Of a stretch of 44,755 bases of DNA, positions 1-7,177 are shown one piece after another; the stretch's first letter is position 1; every line of letters starts with the position of its first letter. The notes beneath the pieces were generated by a model, which had not been told where the DNA came from, did not search any database, and saw only the letters and a program-made list of their open reading frames with translations. This stretch comes from JBBKWJ01 sp037968895 (GTDB taxonomy: Bacteria; Actinomycetota; Acidimicrobiia; Acidimicrobiales; SZUA-35): NCBI GenBank assembly GCA_037968895.1, contig JBBKWJ010000142.1, positions 1-44,755 on the forward strand, written 5' to 3'. The translations under genes were made by a program, and so were the position numbers.

Positions 1-415
1 GCCACCAACCAGTTCGGCGTGACCCGCCCAGTGGTGCATCTGCATTGCGACATCGACATCGACACCGCCACCCACGGGCCACACTCGCACTCGACTCAGG
101 AAACATCTGACGGGTTCCATATCCGTCCCCGACGTTGAGCGTTTCTGAGCGCCAGCGAAGAAAGGCTGGAAGTGCGGCGGCCCGCCAGGGCCGACGAACG
201 ACGCACATCACATTCGGTTCTGGGAACGAGGCGGACTCACCGATTACGACAATCTTGTGCCGCTGTGTTCGCACCATCATCACCGAGTCCACGACCAGCA
301 CTGGCAACTCAAACTACTACCCGATCGCCAACTCAAAATCTTCAAACCCGACGGTACCCACTGGCGTACCGCAATTCCCGATAGGCCATCAGGCGTCCCA
401 GACCGACCTGATTAG
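1..415 (+). pseudogene. DUF222/HNH endonuclease relic, C-terminal part, frameshifted
   Basis: No intact frame spans this stretch, but two frames give pieces of one family. Frame 1 from base 1 reads a DUF222-like segment containing RPVVHLHCDIDID and stops at 136-138. Frame 2, from about 149 to the TAG at 413-415, reads a clear HNH nuclease end: CGGPPGPTNDAHHIRFW, then LTDYDNLVPLCSHHHHRVHD, then a short tail. The HNH histidines and the cysteine of the LCSHHH motif are kept. The segment that normally joins the two halves, including most of the first Cys pair region, is missing or collapsed around 110-150. I read this as a decayed member of the actinobacterial DUF222-HNH (13E12-like) family whose 5' part lies outside the window. 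A start at 135 in the third frame gives a meaningless product and is rejected. Confidence 0.75.
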
Positions 416-425
416 CGTTTCGGCG

Positions 426-1529
426 CTATGAAGGCAGCGGCGGGCGGTGGAGGACTTGGACCTTGATGCCGCCGTGCCCGAACGAGCTGATTGGTTTCAG
501 CGCGGGTTCGGCATGGCGAGCGAGCTTCGTGTCTGAGGCAACCATCGTGACTCCCCACTTCGGGCGACGCTCGCGAACAACTGCACCAAACTTGAGATAA
601 AGCGCCCGAAGATCGCCTTCGCCGACCCGCTTGCCGTACGGAGGGTTGGTGGCGATGAGTCCTGGCCCATCGTGGGGGCTGAGGTGCGACACAACCCGCT
701 GTTCGATGGTCATGTCGTCGAGCACGCCAGCCCGCTCGGCGTTGGCTTTGGTGATCTCGATTGCCTCCGCGTTGTGATCAGTGGCTTCGATCATGATGTC
801 GCCCTTTGGCTTGACCATGGCCGCCGCGGCACCCTTGACGCTCCCCCACGTACCGGGCTGGAACGATTCCCAGTGTTGGAACGCAAATTCACGATCGCCA
901 CCGGGTGACATGCCACGGGCGATGAGCGCAGCCTCGATCGCAATGGTGCCTGATCCGCAGAATGGGTCGCCGAGCGAGGTAGTGCCGTCCCAACCCGACC
1001 CGAGCAGCATTGCTGTAGCCATTGTTGGGCGGATGGGCGCAACCCCGATGTCTTCACGCCAGAGCCGATGGTTGAGCGGCAGGCCACTGCTATCGACGCT
1101 CACGTAAGCAACATCGTTGAAGAAACGAACAATGAAAGGCTGGGTTGGCTGGTCGTCACGAGGTGGCGGGCCAACGACGTTGTGCAGCCGCTCCGCGATT
1201 GCCTCCGAGTGATACAACGCGCTCTTCGAGGTTGACACCTTGAATGTTGGCGCAATACCGTCGGCCAAGAACTCAGACCAATCGATCTCGCGGGCCCGCT
1301 CTTCGAGGTGGGGGAAGTCGGTCGCACGGAAAGTGCCGAGCCGCAACAGAACCCGAGAAGCAGTGCGCAGGTTTACGTTTGCTGCGTAGAGATCTCTCAG
1401 CTTTGGACGAAACCGAACCACGCCGGGAGACTCGAACTTTGGCCGCTGACCGAGTGCTTCGAGCTCTGCGGTCAACACCGGTTCGAGTCCTGGTGTACAG
1501 ATTGCAGCTGCTTCGAGCGTTGAGGCCAT
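426..1529 (-). CDS. RlmL/Trm14-type THUMP SAM-dependent RNA methyltransferase
   Basis: A 367-residue protein of the COG0116 type, which methylates guanine N2 in rRNA or tRNA. The N-terminus (CTPGLEPVLTAEL, residues 11-21) is the family opening, followed by a THUMP-like RNA-binding region to about 160. The Rossmann methyltransferase has the SAM-binding motif DPFCGSGT at 188-195, an acidic strand end (ATDHN, 249-253) and the catalytic NPPYG at 295-299, typical of exocyclic-amine methyltransferases. The length fits single-domain RlmL-like proteins, not the long fused RlmKL of enterobacteria. It is divergent from the ABC ATPase at 1600, with 70 bases between, and runs tail-on toward the HNH relic. 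The exact target base cannot be read from sequence, so no gene symbol is given. A stable ATG start is at 1529. Confidence 0.85.
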   Translation of the reverse strand: MASTLEAAAICTPGLEPVLTAELEALGQRPKFESPGVVRFRPKLRDLYAANVNLRTASRVLLRLGTFRATDFPHLEERAREIDWSEFLADGIAPTFKVSTSKSALYHSEAIAERLHNVVGPPPRDDQPTQPFIVRFFNDVAYVSVDSSGLPLNHRLWREDIGVAPIRPTMATAMLLGSGWDGTTSLGDPFCGSGTIAIEAALIARGMSPGGDREFAFQHWESFQPGTWGSVKGAAAAMVKPKGDIMIEATDHNAEAIEITKANAERAGVLDDMTIEQRVVSHLSPHDGPGLIATNPPYGKRVGEGDLRALYLKFGAVVRERRPKWGVTMVASDTKLARHAEPALKPISSFGHGGIKVQVLHRPPLPS

Positions 1530-1599
1530 GGACTGAGGCTATCGGCGGCTACACGGGAGAAGTTTGGGTCTTGCCCTCGCGGCGGGCATCCTTGCACCG

Positions 1600-2364
1600 A
1601 TGGAAGCTCTTGCGCTCACCGATATCACGGTCCGTTATGGACAGAAGGTTGCGCTCGACAACGTCTCGCTCACGATTGAGCCCGGAACCTCGATGGCCCT
1701 CATCGGATCAAACGGCAGCGGCAAGACCACAGTCCTGAACGTGCTCGCCGGAATGGCCAAGGTGGCGAGTGGTTCCGTTTCCCCGAACCCGTTGCCGCCG
1801 ATGGCGTATGTGCCTCAGTCGGCGGGCAAGTCGAATTGGCTGCCAATCACCGCCCGAGAAGTGCTGGCCATGGGCCGTTACCCACACAAGAAGTGGTTGG
1901 GCCGACTCAGCGCCACCGACCAAACAATCCTCGCCGAGGCCGCGGAGCGGCTCGAAGTCGGCGACTTGCTCGATCAACAATTTGGCGAGCTGAGCGGCGG
2001 ACAGAAGCAGCGAGTGCTCGTGGCTCAAGCCATCGCCCAACAAGCGCCAGTGCTCCTTCTTGATGAGCCGATCACGGGGCTCGACATCCCAAGCCAAAAC
2101 CGAATCCTCGAGCTGATCGAAGAAGAGACACAGCGAGGGACAACAATTGTCATGACAACGCACAACCTCGACGAGGCCCGCCACTGCGACCAGGTGGCCC
2201 TCATCGCGAAACGCCTTGTGGCCGTCGGCTCACCCGACGTGGTATTGACGCCAGACCTACTTCGCGAGACCTTCGGCGATCGAGTCTTGGGACGACACGA
2301 TGGGCACGACCACGATGAGTCATTGTTGGTTGTCGATGACCACGGGCACGACCATCCTCACTGA
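1600..2364 (+). CDS. Zinc/manganese-type ABC transporter ATP-binding protein with His-rich tail
   Basis: A 254-residue ABC ATPase of the ZnuC/MntB class, which would power uptake of a divalent metal through a membrane permease. Visible are Walker A GSNGSGKT (36-43), signature LSGGQ (131-135), Walker B VLLLDEP (151-157) and the switch histidine in TTHNLDEA (H188). The tail from about 232 is rich in His and Asp (GRHDGHDHD, then DDHGHDHPH), which suggests metal sensing or binding. The ATG at 1600 is preferred over an upstream TTG at 1564, because the conserved ALTDITVRYG strand begins just after it. No permease or substrate-binding gene follows, so the ATPase is an orphan here. Assignment to zinc or manganese rests on the family and the His tail and is not proven. 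Confidence 0.8.
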   Translation: MEALALTDITVRYGQKVALDNVSLTIEPGTSMALIGSNGSGKTTVLNVLAGMAKVASGSVSPNPLPPMAYVPQSAGKSNWLPITAREVLAMGRYPHKKWLGRLSATDQTILAEAAERLEVGDLLDQQFGELSGGQKQRVLVAQAIAQQAPVLLLDEPITGLDIPSQNRILELIEEETQRGTTIVMTTHNLDEARHCDQVALIAKRLVAVGSPDVVLTPDLLRETFGDRVLGRHDGHDHDESLLVVDDHGHDHPH

Positions 2365-2373
2365 GCCCCGACC

Positions 2374-2442
2374 TGTGGACAACAGGTGGATACCTTCGAA
2401 AATTCTGAGGACAACCAAGGAATGCTGGGGACAAGTAGACAA
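2374..2442 (-). promoter_or_regulatory. Row of DnaA-box-like sites in a 348-bp gene-free stretch
   Basis: The stretch 2365-2712 holds no convincing gene. Its left part carries five same-orientation near matches to the DnaA box (consensus TTATCCACA, with TTGTCCACA common in actinobacteria), read on the minus strand. They are TTGTCCACA at 2374-2382 (perfect), GTATCCACC at 2385-2393, TTGTCCTCA at 2406-2414, TTGTCCCCA at 2426-2434 and TTGTCTACT at 2434-2442. First-base spacings are 11, 21, 20 and 8 bases, so the first four lie close to whole helical turns. No dnaA, dnaN or rpmH lies in the window, so this is more likely a DnaA-binding or titration site than the origin. The rest of the stretch (2443-2712) shows nothing I can name. 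Confidence 0.45.
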
Positions 2443-2712
2443 AATCTGCACCACCTCTTGACGGACCCAAATAGGGACCCCAAGATGGTCAACGCACGGA
2501 AAGCGCGCTCCGAACAGCTCCCTCAAGTATCGCTTCGGCCCTACTGATTGAGTCCGGTTCCGGGCAAGCAAACCGCGCAGGCAATCCCCCTCCCCCGCTT
2601 CGGCGGATTCACGCGGAGAAGGGCGCGCCAAACGCGGTCGCCCTCGATTGTGCCGGTTACTCAACCAGTACGTTCGAGGGCTCCGCTGCGTCTTCGGAAG
2701 CCTCGGGCTGTA

Positions 2713-3888
2713 TTACCTGGTTCCGAGAAGATCGAGCAGGTGCGCCTCTATATCAGCGATCTGTCTGACGCACTCCCCGAGGGCAACGTAAACCTCAGTC
2801 GCGTCGACTGCAGAGAGAAGGCAGCCTTCAATTGCCGCTTGCTTCTCGTCGAACAGTGATGCCATTTGAGCATCGTCACGACTCTCTGACCGCAGCAGTT
2901 GGTCGCGCTGATCAGAGAACCCGCAGGCCGCAGCAATCGACGGGTCAGCCTGACGAGCGATCTGACCTATCTGCTCCCACAGCGCGGCCGATGCACGCAC
3001 CGCCTCGGCTCCGTCTGCAGCGCCGCTGACGAGAGACGACGCCTCATCAAGAAACTCGGCGTACAGCCAGCGTGAGTTCGCCTGAGATGAGTAGTCATAG
3101 GTGATGCAGTCAACGAGCCTGGTCAAGCCAATTGCCGAGTTACGTCCGCTGGGGAAGACCTTGGCCCACGACTTTGGGTCTTTCGGTGTCGCGAGAAGCT
3201 TCGCAAATTTCTGCAATCCGGCGAGGCCGATGTTGGACGCGAACTGAGGCACTGGTGGCGTGTTGAAGCCGGCGGCTCCAGCCGCAATCGCAGTAGGCAG
3301 CGCAACTTCCCAGTCGACGCTCTGTCCGGCAGCGACGCTTATCAGAAGGTGCTTGCCCTGCTTGTAGGCCGATCGCGCCGAATCAAATGTGTTGCGATCA
3401 ATCACGAGACCAGCCAGCCCCCGATCATCAAGTAGCAGATCGCCGCCACCAGACCCGACGACGCCAACCAGAGATGGGCTCATCGAGGATGCCTCGGCCG
3501 GAAGGCCAGCATGGGGTAGACCGCCCGAACCGACCATACATACCGCAACCGCTCCCACTTCGATCATCGCATCGAGTTGCTTGGACGCCTTCTTCGCACC
3601 ACCAGTTGATGATGTCACCACCTCAATGCCAAGCCGTTCCCCGATTGGTTCAACGAACGTATTCGGCATTGACGTATTCCGTCCGACAATGGTCATCGTT
3701 GGTTCGTCGCCATAGACAAACACGCCGTACAGAAAGCCGATGCCGCCGGCGATCCCGAACGTGCACGCTTCGGAGATTGGCCGTCCGTCTGGCCCGACAA
3801 TTCCGGCCGCCGCAAGCATGTTGGCGAACGCTCCGACGTCAGGCTGGCGCCCACCAACTCTAACGACAGATGGGAACGGTTTAACCAT
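2713..3888 (-). CDS. BtrH N-terminal domain / DUF4872 family protein
   Basis: A 391-residue protein resembling the BtrH_N plus DUF4872 family. BtrH is an acyltransferase-like enzyme in butirosin synthesis with a papain-like fold. The N-terminal motif ISEACTFGIAGGIGFLYG (about residues 38-55) has the Cys followed by a Gly-rich run that typifies the family, and the GRNTSMPNTF segment follows. The C-terminal half is helical and matches the DUF4872 kind of tail. The gene starts 2 bases after the stop codon of the serine hydrolase at 3891, so the two are almost certainly co-transcribed and translationally coupled. There is no carrier protein or aminoglycoside cluster nearby, so the substrate is unknown. 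The family call is moderately sure; the function is open. Confidence 0.65.
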   Translation of the reverse strand: MVKPFPSVVRVGGRQPDVGAFANMLAAAGIVGPDGRPISEACTFGIAGGIGFLYGVFVYGDEPTMTIVGRNTSMPNTFVEPIGERLGIEVVTSSTGGAKKASKQLDAMIEVGAVAVCMVGSGGLPHAGLPAEASSMSPSLVGVVGSGGGDLLLDDRGLAGLVIDRNTFDSARSAYKQGKHLLISVAAGQSVDWEVALPTAIAAGAAGFNTPPVPQFASNIGLAGLQKFAKLLATPKDPKSWAKVFPSGRNSAIGLTRLVDCITYDYSSQANSRWLYAEFLDEASSLVSGAADGAEAVRASAALWEQIGQIARQADPSIAAACGFSDQRDQLLRSESRDDAQMASLFDEKQAAIEGCLLSAVDATEVYVALGECVRQIADIEAHLLDLLGTR

Positions 3889-3890
3889 GC

Positions 3891-5141
3891 CTAGAGTCCC
3901 CGAGCGAGCTCGCGGACGAGTCTGACGAACTGCTTGAACTCTTGGCGCAGCATGTTCGATGTTCGGGTTGCCGATGAGAAGCTACAGACAACCGTGTCGG
4001 TCGCTGGATTCACATAGATCATCTGTCCAAAGACGCCAACGGCCATTCGCTCTCCTGTCTCTCCATCGAGAACCCACCAGAAGCTGCGATAGCCCGCAAG
4101 GTCTTCGAAGTAGCGCTCGTCACCCTCGATCTTGTTGGCGCTCTTGGCCATGGCCGCCCGGTCGGTATCGGTCAGGGCGAATGTGTCTCGAGACCATTCC
4201 TCAGAAACGATCTGCTCATCGCCAAAACGACCGTTTGCGAGCGACATCAACCCGAAACGAGCAGCGTCACGCAGCGTCGAGTTAAACCCGGCAGTTGCCA
4301 TCGGTGCGAAGTCAGGGTCGATACAGAACAGCCCATCATGCTCTGCGCCGAGCTTCGCCCAGATGCGTTCATGGATGAGATCTTGGATCGGCCTGCCACT
4401 TAGCTCCTCGACAAGCCATCCGATGACATCGACGTTCGGCGACTGGTACGTAAAGACTTCGCCAGGAACGCCACCCTCAATCGAATCGAATCGAGCGAGC
4501 ATGTGTCGTACGCCCCGCACGGCTCCATCGGCCGTCGGGTCCATCGTCATCAACTCGGGAGTCGGCAGCATGCCGAGCCTCATGAAGTAGTCGAGGTGCA
4601 CGCTGCCGGGCGTCAGGTCTTCGTAGTCCTCGGAGTACTCAAGCGCCGTGGCCATGTTGAGAACGTCACGGATACTGACCGAGTCGAACGCGCTGCCGAC
4701 CAGCGAGGGGAGATAATCGGCTGGGGTCTTCGTCTCGTCTATATCAAGCTCGGGCGCCATGATTCCGTAGATCGTGGCGATCAACGACTTGGTCATCGAG
4801 AACCAGATGTGATGGTCATCTGGCCCGAAGTCTCCAAAATACTGCTCATATCGGACAGCGCCTTGATGCACAATGATCAGGCCATCAATGCGTTCGGCCT
4901 CGATCAAATCCCGCAGCACGGCGGTGCCGAATTCTGTTGTCACAGTCGTCGCATCGACGGCCTCCTGGTCGAGCGGCGCATGGGCTAAAGGCGATATTGC
5001 GCCGCTTCTCGGCACCATGACCGACGGCAGCAGACCCATGTTTCGGGTCGACCACTGGAGGTTTGGTTCAAACCGCCATGCGGCGGGCATAAGCCCTGTC
5101 GGTACTTGACGAGTGGTGCGGCTCACTAGTTGACCGACCAT
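3891..5141 (-). CDS. Serine hydrolase of the class C beta-lactamase family
   Basis: A 416-residue protein with the beta-lactamase/esterase fold. The nucleophile motif SMTK is at 115-118 within WFSMTKSLIAT. A Tyr-x-Asn-like element appears in YQSPNVDVIGWL, and the C-terminal FWWVLDGETGERMAVGVFGQ strand fits the KTG-like region of esterase relatives. No signal peptide or lipobox is visible, so a cytoplasmic esterase or amidase is likelier than a true beta-lactamase. The ATG at 5141-5139 lies inside the last codons of a 22-codon enoyl-CoA-hydratase tail in another frame, so the two reading frames overlap by 16 bases. It is followed after 2 bases by the BtrH-like gene. Substrate cannot be told from sequence. 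Confidence 0.8.
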   Translation of the reverse strand: MVGQLVSRTTRQVPTGLMPAAWRFEPNLQWSTRNMGLLPSVMVPRSGAISPLAHAPLDQEAVDATTVTTEFGTAVLRDLIEAERIDGLIIVHQGAVRYEQYFGDFGPDDHHIWFSMTKSLIATIYGIMAPELDIDETKTPADYLPSLVGSAFDSVSIRDVLNMATALEYSEDYEDLTPGSVHLDYFMRLGMLPTPELMTMDPTADGAVRGVRHMLARFDSIEGGVPGEVFTYQSPNVDVIGWLVEELSGRPIQDLIHERIWAKLGAEHDGLFCIDPDFAPMATAGFNSTLRDAARFGLMSLANGRFGDEQIVSEEWSRDTFALTDTDRAAMAKSANKIEGDERYFEDLAGYRSFWWVLDGETGERMAVGVFGQMIYVNPATDTVVCSFSSATRTSNMLRQEFKQFVRLVRELARGL

Positions 5142-5194
5142 TCCGGCTTGCGTTTCTGGGCGAAGGCCGCAGACCCCTCTTTGGCATCGGACAT
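5126..5194 (-). pseudogene. Enoyl-CoA hydratase C-terminal remnant kept as a 22-codon ORF
   Basis: Read on the minus strand, this short frame starts MSDAKEGSAAF and continues AQKRKPEWSVN before a TAG. That pattern, D-A-(K/R)-E-G then A-F then E/Q-K-R-x-P-x-(W/F), is the conserved last helix of crotonase-family enoyl-CoA hydratases. The same frame continues upstream as RDPTQESA before meeting the stop codon of the ABC exporter gene at 5252, so the rest of the enzyme is gone. An AGGAG motif sits 6 bases before the ATG, so the fragment could still be translated. Its end overlaps the start of the serine hydrolase in another frame. I infer that an ancestral hydratase-hydrolase operon lost all but the last residues of the first gene. 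Confidence 0.6.
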
Positions 5195-5251
5195 GGCAGA
5201 CTCCTGAGTTGGGTCACGACCTACATGGGATACGTCGACTTTGGCAGCAGA

Positions 5252-7177
5252 CTAGGCGTCGTCGCCAATTGAGGTCGCCAACTGCCACGACTCGTGCATT
5301 GACGCGAAGTAGCCACCAAGTTCGAGAAGCTCCTCATGCGTGCCAAACTCGATCAAACGACCCTCATCAATCACGGCAATTCGATCGGCCCGCTGAGCGG
5401 TGGCAAGTCGGTGCGCAATGATGATGGCGGTGCGCCCTTCGAGCACAACATCGAGCGCCCGCTCGATCATCGTTTCGCTCTGAAGGTCAAGGTTTGAGGT
5501 TGCCTCATCGAGTAGCAATACCCGGGGGCGCGACATGAACGCCCTGGCCAGCGCGAGCAATTGTCGTTCACCCGAAGAGAGCGACGACCCACGCTCGTGC
5601 ACTAACGAATCAATACCGTCGGGAAGTCGGGCAACGAGATCGCCAAGCCCAACCCGCTGGCAAGCCTCAAGTACGTCAGCGTCACTCGCCGAATCACGGG
5701 CGAATCGCACGTTGTCGGCGATGGTCCCGTTGAACAGGAAAGGCTCCTGCGGGACGACACCGAGCTGACTTCGAAGCGACTCGATCGTCACGTCCTTGAT
5801 ATTGACTCCATCTAGCCTAACCGCGCCATACTGCGGGTCATAGAAACGGGTGACCAACTTGGCAACGGTCGACTTTCCTGCACCAGTCGGGCCAACGACG
5901 GCGATGGTCTCACCCGGCTCAACCACGAACGAGATGTCGTGAAGCACAGGGTCGTCCGGCTTGTATCCGAACGTAACGCGGTCAAACTCAATTCGCCCTT
6001 CTAGATCGCGAAGCACACTGGCGTGTGGCGACTCTGGGACCGAAGGACTGGTGGCAAGCAACTGCCTCAGCTTGTGCACCGCCGACTGGCCTTGCTGATA
6101 GGAGTTGTACAGCTGCACGAGCTGTTGAATCGGGGCGAAGAAGTTGGTCAGGTACAGCAAGAAGGCGAAAAGCTCACCAACGGAGAGAGTGCCGTTGACG
6201 ACCATTCGGCCGCCGATAGCGAGAAGAGCCGCTTGTCCGATTACGCCGACGAATTCGCTGCTTGGCCCATAGACCGCTCCGACCTTCGAGGCGTAGAGGT
6301 TCGCCTCTCGATAGTCACCAACAACGTTGTCGTGATTGATGATGTTGTGAGCCCGACGGTTGTGGGCCGAGATGACGCGCATCCCGGCGAGGCTCTCCGA
6401 GAGATCGGCCAATACGTCGGCAATCCTGTCGCGCACCCTTGCATAGCCAACCTCAGATCGACTCTTGAACCACATGGTCAGGAGCCCCATTGCTGGCAAC
6501 ACGATGAGAAGCGTTATGACCGCCAACATCGGATTGAGGAAGAGCAAGACCACGGTGATGACGGCCAAGGTCAACATCTGGACAAACAGGTTGACGAGAC
6601 CATCCTGGAAGAGGGCAGTGAGCGCGTCGATGTCGCTCGTCATTCTCGTCAGTAGACGACCAGACTTCTCGCCGGTGTAGTAATCAAGCCCCTGTCGCTG
6701 CATGTGGGAGAACACACGAATTCGGAGGTCTCGCATCATGTCCTCACCAAGCCGGCCAGTAAAGAGGATGCGAACCCGTGCCATGACGGTATTGACGATG
6801 ATCGCAGCGAAGTAGATCGCGACGACCGTCATGAGGAGACCAGTGTTCTTTGGGAGAATCGCGCGGTCGACTCCGATCTGAGTGAGCAGCGGTCCGGCCT
6901 GAAGGGCAAGCGTCTCAACAACTACCAGCGCAACGGCCAAGCCGATTTGTGCCCGCTTTGGCCCGAGGAAGTGGCGAAGGGTGAAGGGCTCTCGGGCGTA
7001 CTCTGACTGAGAGAACTCCACTGCCGGGGTGCCGTGATCTGGCTCTTCGTCGAGGATCTTCTTCGCTCGATCAGCAAGCTCAGCTGGAACACCAGCGAAC
7101 GGAAGGCCGGAAGCGGCCGACGTTGCACTCGCCGAGGGGCCACCAAACGGTGAGCCTGCGGGCGGCCCCATACTCAT
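5252..7177 (-). CDS. ABC exporter half-transporter, catalytically competent subunit
   Basis: A 641-residue half-transporter with an N-terminal membrane domain (about six helices between 75 and 350) fused to an ABC ATPase. The ATPase has Walker A GPTGAGKST (429-437), signature LSSGE (533-537), Walker B LLLDEA with catalytic Glu558, and switch His589. It belongs to the type IV (ABCB-like) exporter class used for lipids, drugs or peptides. Its start overlaps the stop of the upstream gene at 7174 by four bases (ATGA), so both halves are made in step and surely form a heterodimer. The first 50 residues are a Pro/Ser/Ala-rich cytosolic extension. The cargo is not predictable from these sequences or from the neighbours. 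Confidence 0.9.
   Translation of the reverse strand: MSMGPPAGSPFGGPSASATSAASGLPFAGVPAELADRAKKILDEEPDHGTPAVEFSQSEYAREPFTLRHFLGPKRAQIGLAVALVVVETLALQAGPLLTQIGVDRAILPKNTGLLMTVVAIYFAAIIVNTVMARVRILFTGRLGEDMMRDLRIRVFSHMQRQGLDYYTGEKSGRLLTRMTSDIDALTALFQDGLVNLFVQMLTLAVITVVLLFLNPMLAVITLLIVLPAMGLLTMWFKSRSEVGYARVRDRIADVLADLSESLAGMRVISAHNRRAHNIINHDNVVGDYREANLYASKVGAVYGPSSEFVGVIGQAALLAIGGRMVVNGTLSVGELFAFLLYLTNFFAPIQQLVQLYNSYQQGQSAVHKLRQLLATSPSVPESPHASVLRDLEGRIEFDRVTFGYKPDDPVLHDISFVVEPGETIAVVGPTGAGKSTVAKLVTRFYDPQYGAVRLDGVNIKDVTIESLRSQLGVVPQEPFLFNGTIADNVRFARDSASDADVLEACQRVGLGDLVARLPDGIDSLVHERGSSLSSGERQLLALARAFMSRPRVLLLDEATSNLDLQSETMIERALDVVLEGRTAIIIAHRLATAQRADRIAVIDEGRLIEFGTHEELLELGGYFASMHESWQLATSIGDDA

Noticed and set aside
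2374..2442. Calling the DnaA-box row the chromosomal origin
   Set aside because: dnaA, dnaN, rpmH and an AT-rich unwinding region are all absent, so only a DnaA-binding site is claimed.
2320..2664. A 114-codon minus-strand frame in the gap after the metal ABC gene
   Set aside because: No family resemblance, overlaps the His-rich tail of the ABC gene and has no ribosome-binding site. The DnaA-like sites explain part of the region better.
6023..6655. A 210-codon plus-strand frame opposite the ABC exporter
   Set aside because: It is an antisense shadow; the minus strand has all ABC motifs.
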